DNA of 64,000 bases, taken from NCBI RefSeq assembly GCF_001879105.1, contig NZ_MLCF01000002.1:248001-312000 (forward strand). The letters are read 5' to 3'. Shown here in pieces: positions 1-10,489 of the stretch. This DNA is from Mangrovactinospora gilvigrisea. GTDB lineage: Bacteria > Actinomycetota > Actinomycetes > Streptomycetales > Streptomycetaceae. Below the pieces are notes generated by a model, which had not been told where the DNA came from, did not search any database, and saw only the letters and a list, made by a program, of their open reading frames with translations. Numbering within the stretch: the first letter of the stretch is position 1; each line of letters opens with the position of its first letter. A program made the position numbers and the translations under genes.

Positions 1-1636
1 TGCCGGTGACGTGGTTGTCCAGCTTGCCGTCGCCGGTGTCCGGGTCGTCGACCTTCACCGAGTAGGTGATGGTCGCCGAATTGCCCGCCGCCAGGGTCCC
101 CTTCCAGCTGAGCGTGGGTGAGCTGTAGCTGACGCTTCCGGAGCTGGCTTTGGCGTCGTTGTCGTAGGCGGCGTCGTCCAGCACCTGGGACAGGTCGTCG
201 GATGCGGTCGCGTCCACCGGGACGGTGCCGGTGTTGTCCACCTTGACGGTGTACTTCACCGTGTCGCCGGGCTTGACGTTGCTGCCGGAGGCCGGGGATG
301 CGGTCTTGGTGATCGTGTACTTGGGCGTGTCGAACTCGACGTCGGCGCAGTCGGTCCAGATCACGCCGACCAGGTTCGAGCCGCTGTCCGGGCAGTTGGT
401 GTAGGTGCCGGCGGTGTCCGAGGTGACCTTCACGCTCAGCGTGCAGGAGCTCTGGCCGGCCTCCAGGTCGCCCTTGAGGTCCACCGACGATCCGCCGGCG
501 CTCGCGTCGACCTGGCCGTTGGTGCAGGTGGTCGAGGTACCCGCGGGGTCGGCGACCTTCAGTCCGGTGGGCAGGTCGTCGGTGAATGACCAGCCCTTCT
601 TGGCCAGCAGGTCGGTGGTGTTGGTGACGGTGAACGTCAGCGTGGAGGTACCCCCGACCGGCGCGGGCGAGGGGTCGAAGGACTTGGTGACCGTCGGGGT
701 CACGTCCAGGACCTTGATGTCGTCGAAGGCGCCGTCGTTGCCCGAGGAGGTGGCGGCGGCGTTCTCCATCTTCAGGCCGAAGGAGCTGCCCTTGTACAGC
801 TGCGGCTGATTGGCCGCCACATTCGCGACCTTGATGGTGGCCTGGGCGTCGGGGTAGCTGTACTCCTTGGCGTTCGGAGCCGTGCACGCATCGGACGGCG
901 TGCTGTTCAGCGGGTATTCCGTGCCCCCGTCGGTGAGGAAGAAATTCAGCTTCGGGTCCACGTACGTGGAGGAGTAGCAGACGCCGCCGTTCATCACCGA
1001 CGCGGTCAAAAACCGGTTCGTCGAGGCCAGCGGGATCGGCTGCTTGGTCTCGAACTGCACATCGGTCGGCTTGTAGCTGGTGCCGTTCAGCGTCCAGCCG
1101 GCGACCTCGTGGTTGTCCTTCGCCGCTTCGGGCGTTTCGCCGTTGTACTCGCCGAACGCGCGGCCGATGTCGCCGAGGGTGTCCCACGGGGTCTGGGAGC
1201 CGCACTCGGCCGGGTAGGGGCCGCGGTTGTTGTAGCTCATGACCGCGCCGTTGCAGTCGGTCAGATAGTTGGGGTCGGCCGTGTAGGTCTCGCCGGAGGC
1301 CCCAGTGTAGGTGTCCAAGCGGATCGGCCCCGGCTGCGGGTTGTTCTCGAAGTTCTCGTCGTAGACCACGGTGGGGTCCTTCGGCGCGGGCGCCGCCCGT
1401 CCCGAGCGCTGCCCGTGGGAGGCGTGCCGGCCGGCCGCTGCGGGCGCTGCCGTTGTGGCGGCCCGGGGCGCGGCTGCGCGGATGCCCGTCTCCGCGGCGT
1501 GGCCGCGGACGGCGCCGGAGGCCATCGCCGCCGTGGGTGCGAGGCCCGTTGCGCCCAGCGCCCCGGTCAGGGCCACTGCCGCGACCGGTCTCCACCAGTT
1601 TTTCCCCCGTACGGCGTGCCGTTTCAGCTGGGACAT
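1..1636 (-). CDS. Secreted DUF11-type repeat surface protein, C-terminus beyond the window
   Basis: The gene runs off the left edge, so only the first 545 codons or so are seen. The ATG at 1636 has a good ribosome site (GAGGAAAGG about 7 bases upstream) and opens a basic then hydrophobic signal peptide ending in an Ala-rich stretch. After an Ala/Thr-rich linker comes a domain beginning near VVYDENFEN that also starts the paralogue at 16834-21789. Then follow a DUF11-like region (LTFTVTNTTDL, SFTDDLPTGL) and one full repeat of the type YTITKTASPASG ... SDDLSQVLDDAAYDNDAKA. The role is probably adhesive or structural at the cell surface. The anchoring signal, if any, lies outside the window. 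Family resemblance is clear; function is inferred. Confidence 0.85.
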   Translation of the reverse strand, partial: MSQLKRHAVRGKNWWRPVAAVALTGALGATGLAPTAAMASGAVRGHAAETGIRAAAPRAATTAAPAAAGRHASHGQRSGRAAPAPKDPTVVYDENFENNPQPGPIRLDTYTGASGETYTADPNYLTDCNGAVMSYNNRGPYPAECGSQTPWDTLGDIGRAFGEYNGETPEAAKDNHEVAGWTLNGTSYKPTDVQFETKQPIPLASTNRFLTASVMNGGVCYSSTYVDPKLNFFLTDGGTEYPLNSTPSDACTAPNAKEYSYPDAQATIKVANVAANQPQLYKGSSFGLKMENAAATSSGNDGAFDDIKVLDVTPTVTKSFDPSPAPVGGTSTLTFTVTNTTDLLAKKGWSFTDDLPTGLKVADPAGTSTTCTNGQVDASAGGSSVDLKGDLEAGQSSCTLSVKVTSDTAGTYTNCPDSGSNLVGVIWTDCADVEFDTPKYTITKTASPASGSNVKPGDTVKYTVKVDNTGTVPVDATASDDLSQVLDDAAYDNDAKASSGSVSYSSPTLSWKGTLAAGNSATITYSVKVDDPDTGDGKLDNHVTG

Positions 1637-2450
1637 CGGGCGCCTTTCCTCGTGGGCAACACGTCATGGCGTCCGATGAGCCTTCATGAGGATTGACTGG
1701 CATTGTCGCTGACGCGCCGTCATCACTATTGCGTTAGCCCTATTGGCGCCGCGATCACGGATTTCACGCTCCGGTGACTCGCCCGAGGCATGTGGGCATG
1801 GCCCTCGTGCGGCGTGCACCACGCGTACCGGGCTGCGACGCGCGATCGGCCCGAGGTCTGCCGACGCGGCCGCCCGCACCACGAAAGCTGGCATGTCGAG
1901 GTGCGCCACGCCGGCGGACGCAGGAAGCGGATGTCAAGGCTGCACATTGCCTGCGCACTGGTGTCGCGGAGCGCGCACCGATGCCGTGGCGATCAGTCGG
2001 GCGGCCTCAGCCAGTCCTCGGCGCGTCCTGCGGCGTGCGGCACGCCTTCCGGGGCGCGGACCCTCGTTCGAGTGGTAGCTGCGGGCCGTGGGGAGGTCAG
2101 CATGCGGGCAGATGTGCGGCGGCCGACTCTTGCCGGGCCGCGCTGTCCAGGTGGCAGACCACCGCGGCCTGGAGCATCGCCAATACCAGTGGCCCCCGGG
2201 AGGCTCCGATCCGGCCCAGGCGGGCCTGCGCCGAGGCGGCCCTGCAAGGCGCGCCGACGGGCCCGCCGGGCCGGGCATCCGGGCCCCGAGTTGTTGATCA
2301 CTGCGCAACCGTAGGGCCTCGGCAGCTGCTCTGCACAGATCCCGATCGGACCCCGCTGGGAGCCTGCGGTCCGGCTGTGGCGCCTCGGGCGCCCGCGGCC
2401 TGCGGTACGCGGGGAGACCGCTGCGCTGCTCGTCCGCGCCGGGCAGTGCG
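1637..2450. other. Gene-poor stretch
   Basis: No reading frame here resembles a protein family that I recognise; the long open frames are the kind expected by chance in high-GC DNA. The part nearest 1637 must hold the promoter of the surface protein gene. The stretch from 2574 to 3340 is similarly empty. Confidence 0.6.
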
Positions 2451-2573
2451 TTCCCTTGGTGAGAAGCCGCCGGGGGTGTACGTGCGCTCGAGGAAGGCCC
2501 GTTTGGGCCCGCACCAGCGAATCCGAGAGATCCTGCCGCGGCCGGGCACGGCGTTGATACGGTCGGCGGCGCC
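2451..2573 (-). pseudogene. Remnant of a DUF1254/DUF1214 protein (C-terminal fragment)
   Basis: About 41 codons on the minus strand read GAADRINAVPGRGRISRIRW and continue with a GPKRAFLERTYTPGGF segment. This matches the last 40 residues of the intact DUF1214 protein at 41085-42563 (NWIKTVPGRGWFSLIRWYGP, then EQAFFDRKYKPGDF), and the two loci are also similar at the base level (2461-2580 against 41101-41220). The rest of the gene is not recognisable upstream, so this is a decayed copy rather than a working gene. Confidence 0.75.
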
Positions 2574-3340
2574 CTCCAGCCGCTGGCTGCCGGGATCCTC
2601 AGCGCCGCTGTTGCGGCTGGTGCTGGCGGAGGTGACGCGTGGCGACATTGTGCTTGGCCGTCAGGTCAGCGGCGCACGGTCCGCAGGGCCCCTGCGGCAG
2701 ACCGGGCCGATCGCAGGGGCCTCAAGGCATCCACCGTTCCGGCGAGCAACGGCGAACACCCCGCGTCGGGCGGCCGAACCTGGACGACACGGCCACCCGG
2801 CAGGTGAGCGACAGACGAGACCAGCCCGCACACCCGATGGCCGATGTTGGCCCAAAGCCGCTCAGTGAGACAGCACCGCTGTGCGCGTGTCGCCCGACCT
2901 CCACCCGTTTGGTGCATCGGCGCGCCGTATGTGATGGGTGGTCGGGATTGCTGGGAGCCGGGTCCCGCAGGAACCGCTTCACCAGCCGGGCCTTCACAGT
3001 GGACGGCGGCTGCTGCGCATCCTCGAGGCGGAGCGGCGACTGGGCGGCGACTGTTCAGGAGCAAGGGGAGGCCGCGGCGCCTTGCCGTCCAACGGCAGGG
3101 CCGCGTCAATCAGTTGGGAACGAATCGAAGCAGTTCCTTCGGACGAGAGTCCGGCGAGGTCGGCGCCCGACGTCACTGCGGTACACGTGCACAGAAACCG
3201 GTGACGAGGGCTCAGCACGAGCGCAACTGGGTGTTTCTGCGGTCTCGAGGTATCCCTGTCGGCCGGTGCCCGGCCTGTGCACCAGGCACGGTCTGGACAG
3301 CAGGGGTTGGCGGGCAGTCGTCGGTTGTGCGGTCTTCCTG

Positions 3341-3379
3341 GTGCAGTGGCGGGCCGAGGTCCGGGGCCCGCCACTGCAC
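3341..3379 (-). terminator. Strong hairpin terminator after the sedolisin gene
   Basis: Perfect 15-base arms (3341-3355, gtgcagtggcgggcc, and 3365-3379) are separated by a 9-base loop and lie 13 bases past the stop of the minus-strand protease gene. There is no T-tract, as is usual in high-GC actinomycetes. Confidence 0.8.
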
Positions 3380-3392
3380 CGCTCGCTGCCGT

Positions 3393-6300
3393 CTACTTCT
3401 CGGCGAGCGCCTTGTCGATCCCGGGGAGCGGCGAGCCCAGGCCGGTGACCGTGTCGTAGCCGGTGCCGGCCGTGCACTCGGTTCCGCAGGCGCCGTTGGA
3501 GCCCGAGGTGACGTCGCTCAGCGCCGTGCCGAGCCCGTAGACGGCCCTGTGCAGGGTGTCGCCGTTCGGACCGGCCACCGCCAGCGGCTGCTTGCCGTCC
3601 GCAGTGCGCAGCTGGTCGGTGCTCGCCAGGATGCCTGCCCAGATCGGGGAGGACAGGCTGGTGCCGCCCACCTGGAGCCACTGGGCCTGGCCGGCGGCGC
3701 TGGTGTAGACGGCGACGCCGGTGTTGGGGTCGGCGTCGAAGCTGACATCCGGTGTGGCGCGGTAGGCGGACGGCTGGGTGCCGTCCTGGTAGGCCGGGCG
3801 CTTGGCGAAGTAGCTCAGGCCGCCGCCGGTCGAGGCCCAGGCGGTCTCACCGGTGGTGTTGCCGTCGGCGTCCAGCTGCAGACGGGTGCCGCCGACCGCC
3901 AGCGTGAAGGGGTTGGTGCTGGAGTAGTTGGCCGGGTAGCCGGCATCGCCGGTGGACTGGGTGCACACCGAGCCGGTGATCTTGCAGTGGCCGTCGTAGA
4001 AGGACTCCTCGGAGAACTCCGACATGCCCCAGCTGTTATTGACCGCCGCCGGCTTGTAGGTGGCTGCCTTGTCGACGGCCTGGTACAGGCCCTGCGCGGT
4101 GGAGTCCTTGCCCTCCACCAGGATGATCTTCGCCTTGGGTGCGGCCGCGTGCGACCACTCGATGTCCAGGGCGGCCTCCTCGTTCCAGTTGGCGTCGGCG
4201 GCGGGCTTGGTGCCGTCCGCGTACACCTGCTGGAAGTCGAAGCAGTCGGTGCCCGACGGGACGCTGTCGCAGGTCTGCGGCAGGTTGAAGTGGGCGGCGA
4301 AGTGGTTCAAGTCCGCACGTGCGTTGGGGTAGTCGTAGGCGATGGAGATCGCCACCGTCTGTCCGGAGCCGTCGCCGGTGAGCCCGAGGCGCTTGCGGAT
4401 CTGCTGGGGGCTGTAGCCGGGGGTCGTCTCGTCGGCGTTGCTGGTGCCCGGCCGGACGACCACGGTCTTGTTGATGTGCATCGAGGTGACGCCATGGCCC
4501 ACCGGCAGCGTCCGGACCGCGATCGGGTCGCTGCCAGAGGTGGCACCGGTCTCGGCCGCGGCCTGGGACTGCTTGGATGCCTTTGCGGTCGTCGCCGGAG
4601 CGGTGTCGCTGGCCTGGAGGACGGCGACGCCGTGCCGGTAGTGGTCGATGGAGCTGGAGTTCGCGGCGTAGCCGCCGACGTTCTGGCTGAGGTTGTAGGC
4701 CGCCCAGTCGCGCTGCACCGCGATCAGGTCGGTGGCGCCGGTGGAGCCCAGGTCGAGCGGGTGCACCTCGGAGCCGTCCTGCGCGAAGGTCTGGCCGTTG
4801 CTGGAGTTGATGGTGGGCCAGTTGTTGGGCAGCGGGGTGTTGTAGCGCAGGATGCCACCCGCTCCGGCGGCGAGGACCTCCTTGCCCCCGGCGGTCTTGG
4901 CGAACGTCCCCTGGTAGAGGCCGGCCAGGGTGTGCACGTTGTACTGTGCGCTGCCGTCGGCGGGATACACCGACAGTTCGGCGGTGTGCATCTCGACCAG
5001 GCCGACGGTGGGCGAGGAGGTGAAGCCGGTGAAGGTGGCCGAACCCACGGAGTCGTCGGAGCGGACGACCGTGCCGGTGGCCCCGTTAACGATCTGCACC
5101 TGCTGCTTGGCGGCGGCCGGCTTGTCGCCGCCAAAGGCGAAGGCCACGCCGTGGCCGCCGGCCCCGGGGATGTCGGGGCTGGCGTAGACGCCGGCCTGCT
5201 GCTCGATCCAGGCGGCGCTGTCCCCGGTCGGCTTCTCGCTCCACAGCTGGTGGCCGTCGGAGGCGTCGAGCGCGACGGCGGTGGGGGCCGGGTCGCTGGT
5301 TCCGGTGCCGGCCTGGGTGCGGAAGCCGCCGTACTCCAGGTAGATCCGGCCGTCGGCGGTGGCGGGCACCGCGTAGGCGACCTTCTTGCCGTCGGTGCCG
5401 GCCGGCCGGTAGGACCAGGTCTTCTTGCCGTCGGCGGTGTAGGCGCCGAGAGCGTCGCCGGAGGCCAGGACGTGCCCGCCGGCCACGGCGACGCCGGCCT
5501 GGAAGGTGCCGGTGTCCACGTCCGCGTCGAGGGAGCCGCCGCGCTTTTCCAGCACGGCGAAGCCGGTGGAGGTGGCGGCGACGATCCGCTCGGAGGTGCG
5601 GCCCTTGCTGTCGACCACGTCCGCGAGCTTCAGCTGGCGCACCGCTGCGCTGACCGGGCGGTCCCACAGGATGTCCGGGTGCGTCTGGCCCAGGCTGCGG
5701 CCGTTGACGGCGAACACGCCGTGGCTCTGCCCGCCGAGCACCAGGTCCTTGACGCCGTCGCCGTTGAGGTCGACGGAGATGGCCGCGTAGACGTCGCCGA
5801 GCAGCGGCTGCGCGGTGGCGGTGCCCTTGGCCGGGTCGAGCTGGTAGGCGGTGTCGTCGTAGCCGACCGTCAGCAGGCCGTTTCGATAGGGCGTGATCTG
5901 GTCGCCGACGACCGCGCCGTCCTTGTGCCAGACCTGGGCGCCGCCGTCGGCGGCGTAGGCGAGCAGCTGGGCGTGCTCGGGCGCCTCGGGGTTGGTGCGG
6001 GATTCCGGCGCCGGGTCGGCCACGGCGGCGTAGACGTTACCGCCGTCCGCGGTCAGCGACAGGGTCGGGGCGTTGGGGCCGCCGAGGGAGGAGGCGGTGG
6101 TGTGCGACCACAGGGTCCTGCCGTGCGCGTCCCAGCCGGAGACGGTGGACTGGCCGTCGCTGAGGTCGGCGTTGATGCCCAGCTCGGCCACGGCGTACTG
6201 CGCCTGGCCGTGCTTGGCGCCCGCATTGACCTCGAACGCCTCGGGAATGGTGCCGCTTCGGGTCGCGAGCACCGAGCGCGTGCCGGTGCCCGGGTCGATC

Positions 6301-7514
6301 GAGCTCAGGTCCCAGCGCACCGCGTCATAGGGGTCGTTCTGCTCCACGACCAGCAGGTGCTTGCCGTCGGGGCTCTGACGGACCATCCGGGGATAGCCCG
6401 GTGTCTTGGTGTCGGTGACGGTCTTGCCGGTCGCGGTGTCGATGACCACGGCGTGGCCGGCCGGGGGCCGCGGGTTGCCCAGCCCCATCGGGGTGTCGGA
6501 CCAGCCGGCGGCGATCCGGTTCTTGCCGGCCGGCTCGACGTCCGACCACAGCGCCCAGGGTGCCTGGGTGGAGTAGGTCCAGGCCGTCTTGCCGGACAGT
6601 GTGCTTCCGGTGCGGCGGAAGGAGTAGGCGAGCAGCGAGCTGCGGCTGTCGCCCTGCTCCTTGACGGGGTTGGTGTCCCAGTTGGGGCCGGTGGTGTCGG
6701 CGACGATCAGCTGGCCGTGCTGGGTGGTCAGCGAGCCGACGGTGCCGGGCAGCAGCGTGTGCCACAGCATGGTGCCGGTCCTGCCGTCCAGGATCGATAT
6801 GAACGTGCCGGAGTGCAGGTCGGAGCCGGGCGTGGTGAAGGGCCGCGGCGGGTTGTCGCCGACGTCGTAGGCGACGGCGATGTCGGCGGTGCCGTCGCCG
6901 TTGAAGTCGGCCTGCGCGAAGGGGTGCTGTCCGACGCTGCTGGGCTGGTACGGGTTGTAGCCCTGGTAGAGGACCGGGGCGTACTCCTCGTCCTGGTAGG
7001 AGTTGGTCGGCTTGACCTGCCAGTCGGCGAACAGCGAGTGGCTGTCGCGCTGCCACACCGGCTTGCCATCGGCGCCGTAGCGGGCGACGGTGCCGCCGCT
7101 GAAGATCGCGGCCCAGTCCTTGGTGCCGCCGAGGGCCAGGGTGTTGGCGGCGCCGCGCGGCGTCTCCCAACTGCTCTTGACCGTGAAGCCCGTGGAGGTG
7201 GAGGCGCTCGGGGCTGCGCCCGTCGCTGCGGCGGTGGACTTGGCTCCGGAGCCGGCCGCGGCGGCGTCGCGGGTGGAGACGGCGGCCGAGGTGCTGTGCC
7301 GGGCCGCGGCGACAAGTCCGGGGGTGCCGTCCGCGCGCGGGGTGTACTTGCCGCTCAGCTTCTTGAGCGCCGAGGGGGTCAGCCGGACCGCGTGGCCCGA
7401 ACCGGCGTCCTGGGCGGTGGCGGCGTGGGCCGCGGGCACGGACAGCGCCGCGGCCGCCAGAGCGGCGACGGTGGCCGCTGCGGCCGTGCGTATGCCCGGA
7501 GGTCTGAATCTCAT
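3393..7514 (-). CDS. Giant secreted sedolisin (S53) protease with beta-propeller N-terminal region
   Basis: The product is 1,373 residues from the ATG at 7514 (the open frame extends to 7586, but this Met starts a signal peptide). GAGGAG lies about 12 bases upstream. Residues roughly 100-900 look like a PQQ/FG-GAP-type beta-propeller, with calcium-loop motifs such as DFNGDGTADIAVAYD and DLNGDGVKDLVLGG. The last 370 residues are a sedolisin catalytic domain: Glu about 1113 and Asp about 1117 in EAALD, oxyanion Asp about 1190 in STGDAG, and nucleophile Ser about 1286 in GGTSLSSP (the usual motif is SGTSxSxP). Sedolisins are serine-carboxyl endopeptidases usually active at acid pH. The classical N-terminal prodomain is not obvious, so the propeller may replace it or bind substrate. 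The gene is divergent from a regulator at 7799. Confidence 0.88.
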   Translation of the reverse strand: MRFRPPGIRTAAAATVAALAAAALSVPAAHAATAQDAGSGHAVRLTPSALKKLSGKYTPRADGTPGLVAAARHSTSAAVSTRDAAAAGSGAKSTAAATGAAPSASTSTGFTVKSSWETPRGAANTLALGGTKDWAAIFSGGTVARYGADGKPVWQRDSHSLFADWQVKPTNSYQDEEYAPVLYQGYNPYQPSSVGQHPFAQADFNGDGTADIAVAYDVGDNPPRPFTTPGSDLHSGTFISILDGRTGTMLWHTLLPGTVGSLTTQHGQLIVADTTGPNWDTNPVKEQGDSRSSLLAYSFRRTGSTLSGKTAWTYSTQAPWALWSDVEPAGKNRIAAGWSDTPMGLGNPRPPAGHAVVIDTATGKTVTDTKTPGYPRMVRQSPDGKHLLVVEQNDPYDAVRWDLSSIDPGTGTRSVLATRSGTIPEAFEVNAGAKHGQAQYAVAELGINADLSDGQSTVSGWDAHGRTLWSHTTASSLGGPNAPTLSLTADGGNVYAAVADPAPESRTNPEAPEHAQLLAYAADGGAQVWHKDGAVVGDQITPYRNGLLTVGYDDTAYQLDPAKGTATAQPLLGDVYAAISVDLNGDGVKDLVLGGQSHGVFAVNGRSLGQTHPDILWDRPVSAAVRQLKLADVVDSKGRTSERIVAATSTGFAVLEKRGGSLDADVDTGTFQAGVAVAGGHVLASGDALGAYTADGKKTWSYRPAGTDGKKVAYAVPATADGRIYLEYGGFRTQAGTGTSDPAPTAVALDASDGHQLWSEKPTGDSAAWIEQQAGVYASPDIPGAGGHGVAFAFGGDKPAAAKQQVQIVNGATGTVVRSDDSVGSATFTGFTSSPTVGLVEMHTAELSVYPADGSAQYNVHTLAGLYQGTFAKTAGGKEVLAAGAGGILRYNTPLPNNWPTINSSNGQTFAQDGSEVHPLDLGSTGATDLIAVQRDWAAYNLSQNVGGYAANSSSIDHYRHGVAVLQASDTAPATTAKASKQSQAAAETGATSGSDPIAVRTLPVGHGVTSMHINKTVVVRPGTSNADETTPGYSPQQIRKRLGLTGDGSGQTVAISIAYDYPNARADLNHFAAHFNLPQTCDSVPSGTDCFDFQQVYADGTKPAADANWNEEAALDIEWSHAAAPKAKIILVEGKDSTAQGLYQAVDKAATYKPAAVNNSWGMSEFSEESFYDGHCKITGSVCTQSTGDAGYPANYSSTNPFTLAVGGTRLQLDADGNTTGETAWASTGGGLSYFAKRPAYQDGTQPSAYRATPDVSFDADPNTGVAVYTSAAGQAQWLQVGGTSLSSPIWAGILASTDQLRTADGKQPLAVAGPNGDTLHRAVYGLGTALSDVTSGSNGACGTECTAGTGYDTVTGLGSPLPGIDKALAEK

Positions 7515-7798
7515 GAGGGAGAGGTGCTCCTCGTTCGTAGGGGGATGAACGCACCCTCTCAGGGCGACAGTTGCCCGGGGAATCAATGCTTCCGGCCGAT
7601 TCCGGCCCGCGTCCGGAACCGGCCGCAGGCCCCGGCGAGGTGCCGCTCCTGCTCGCCGCCGCGGCGCAATCCCCTCTGCCGCAGGCGACTTGGGCCGGCT
7701 CCGGACGCGCCGATCCGGCGCGGCCGCGCGACGCGGGCTCCGTGTGGGCGATCGGCCCGCGGTTATCGTCGATCCCGGTCACACGCATGAGGAGCGCT

Positions 7799-8770
7799 AT
7801 GTGGGAGCGGGTCGGGCTCGACGACACCGAAGAACGCGTCTACCGGGCGATGACGCGCCGCCGTGCGCGAACGCCCGAGGACTACGCCGCCGAACTCGGA
7901 GTGCCGGCCGCGGACGTGGCGGCCGCCCTCGACCAACTGTCCACGGCGGGTCTGGCGGTGCCGGACGGCGACGGCACCTTTGCCGCCATCGATCCCCGGG
8001 TCGGCCTCGGGGCATTGATCCGCCACCACCGCTTCGAGCTCGACCGCCTCCAAAACACCCTCGACCGCCTGGCCGACGACTACCGCGACAGCCGGCTGAG
8101 CGAGGCCCCGGGCCAACGCCTGGAGGTGATCCACAGCGCGGAAGCCATCGCCCTGCGCGTCGCGGATCTGCTCACCGGTACCGAGCACGAGCTGCTGACC
8201 CTGGTGGCTCCCCCCTTCCTCGATCCGCAGGACGACAGCCTGGAACCGATGGTGCGCTTGCTCCAGCGCCGTGTGACCTGCCGGGCCGTGCATACGGTCC
8301 ACCTGCTGTCCACGCCGGCCGGCCTGGCGCAGGCGAGGCGGCTGACCGACGCGGGCGAGCAGATTCGTGTGCTTCCGTCAGTGCCGGTGAAGCTGATCGT
8401 CTCGGATAGGCGGCGTGCCCTCATGCCGTTGGCGCCGCAGACGGCCCGGTCGACCGAGTCGGCGCTGGTCATCGGCGACGCGGCACTGCTCGATGCGTTG
8501 GTCGCCCTCTTCGAGGCGCTCTGGGAGCGCGGCGCACCGTTCAGCGACGATCCGCGGCACGACGGTGACAGAGCGGCGGCCGCGTCCCAGGGTCCGGATC
8601 CCCAGCTGCTGTCGCTGCTGGCTCTCGGGCTCCGGGACGAGGCGGTCGCCCGCCATCTCGGCATCAGCGAACGCTCCGTGCGCCGCAGGACCGCGGCGCT
8701 GATGGGCGAGCTGGGGGCCGCCAGCCGCTTCCAGGCCGGCCTCGCGGCAGGCCGCCTCGGCTGGCTGTAG
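7799..8770 (+). CDS. TrmB/LuxR-like transcriptional regulator
   Basis: A 323-residue cytoplasmic regulator. The ATG at 7799 is preceded by AGGAG with 4-base spacing; an ATG at 7787 in the same frame is a weaker choice. Residues 1-65 form a winged helix-turn-helix like TrmB/sugar-operon regulators (GLDDTEERVYRAM, then a PEDYAAELGV turn). The middle part resembles an effector domain. The last 60 residues contain a LuxR-like HTH (DEAVARHLGISERSVRRR). This layout is common in actinomycete regulators of secondary metabolism and secreted enzymes. Because it is divergent from the sedolisin gene with about 280 bases between, it probably controls that gene; this is inference. Confidence 0.8.
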   Translation: MWERVGLDDTEERVYRAMTRRRARTPEDYAAELGVPAADVAAALDQLSTAGLAVPDGDGTFAAIDPRVGLGALIRHHRFELDRLQNTLDRLADDYRDSRLSEAPGQRLEVIHSAEAIALRVADLLTGTEHELLTLVAPPFLDPQDDSLEPMVRLLQRRVTCRAVHTVHLLSTPAGLAQARRLTDAGEQIRVLPSVPVKLIVSDRRRALMPLAPQTARSTESALVIGDAALLDALVALFEALWERGAPFSDDPRHDGDRAAAASQGPDPQLLSLLALGLRDEAVARHLGISERSVRRRTAALMGELGAASRFQAGLAAGRLGWL

Positions 8771-8802
8771 GCCACCGGCGCCCTCGGCGCCGCTTCTCAG
8801 TG

Positions 8803-9190
8803 CTATCGGTCGGCGAACGCGCCGACCGTGAGGACGGTACTGCAGACGTTGAAGACGCCGCCCGGTGCGCCGTTCGGCTTCACGACGTTCACCGTGGTGC
8901 CGGCGTCCTTCGGCAGCGCGCCCTTGACGCGGGTTGACACGTCGCGAGCTGAGGCTGAGGAGGTGCCCTCGGAGTTGACGTCGCTGTACATGGTCCGCAA
9001 TCGCGCCGTCGGCCGGGACCTCGACGCCGTCCGAGGCCTCGGTGGAGATGCCCCCCCGAGACCGGACTCGCCTTGCCCTGGTCGTCGCTGGCCGTCACGG
9101 CCATTGGGCGAACGATGGTGCAGGTGGCGCCAAACCTGTCGGTGATCCTGAGCGACCTGCGCTGCCCTTCGGGTGATGCCGGGTCAAGTC
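8803..9190 (-). pseudogene. Frameshifted remnant of a secreted protein, family not recognised
   Basis: Three minus-strand pieces read like one protein in three frames. From high to low coordinates: ITDRFGATCTIVRPMAVTAS, then GISTEASDGVEVPADGAIAD, then DVSTRVKGALPKDAGTTVNV ending VFNVCSTVLTVGAFADR before a stop at 8803. The first shift falls at a run of seven C (9052-9058 region), the second between about 8990 and 9000. The 5' part is missing, cut off where the plus-strand gene at 9241 begins. I do not recognise the family. Homopolymer sequencing error could explain the first shift but not the missing start. Confidence 0.6.
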
Positions 9191-9240
9191 GCGGGAGCAA
9201 CCGCGGAGGCGGACCGGCTTCATACACTACTGATATAGAT

Positions 9241-10323
<1,083 letters not shown>

Positions 10324-10383
10324 ACCAGAGCCTTGGTCCTCAAGCCAGCGGCCGAGCGCTTGGACCGGGTCGCGGGCAAGGCC

Positions 10384-10446
10384 GACTTCGACTTCGACTT
10401 CGACTTCGACTTCGACTTCGACTTCGACTTCGACTTCGACTTCGAC
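10384..10446. repeat. Hexanucleotide microsatellite (gacttc) x10.5
   Basis: The unit gacttc is repeated ten and a half times without a mismatch. Read in frame it gives Asp-Phe, Leu-Arg or (reverse) Ser-Lys dipeptide runs. It lies 60 bases past a gene stop and directly abuts the inverted repeat at 10447-10489. No gene around it is convincing. Confidence 0.95.
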
Positions 10447-10489
10447 GGCGCGGGATACCCGCTCATCCGCTGATCAGGTATCCCGCGCC
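10447..10489 (+). terminator. Inverted repeat, likely terminator of the LARTG protein gene
   Basis: Perfect 13-base arms (10447-10459, ggcgcgggatacc, and 10477-10489) enclose a 17-base loop. It is about 125 bases after the stop at 10323 and immediately follows the hexamer repeat. From 10490 to 10856 I see no gene; only the promoter of the next gene is expected there. Confidence 0.6.

Noticed and set aside
1774-2868. A 364-codon plus-strand open frame in the gene-poor stretch
   Set aside because: It is Arg/Pro/Ala-rich without motifs and overlaps a recognisable minus-strand gene remnant.
2844-7790. A 1,648-codon plus-strand open frame opposite the sedolisin gene
   Set aside because: It mirrors the codon pattern of the protease gene on the other strand, is Gly/Val/Arg-rich and has no family motifs.
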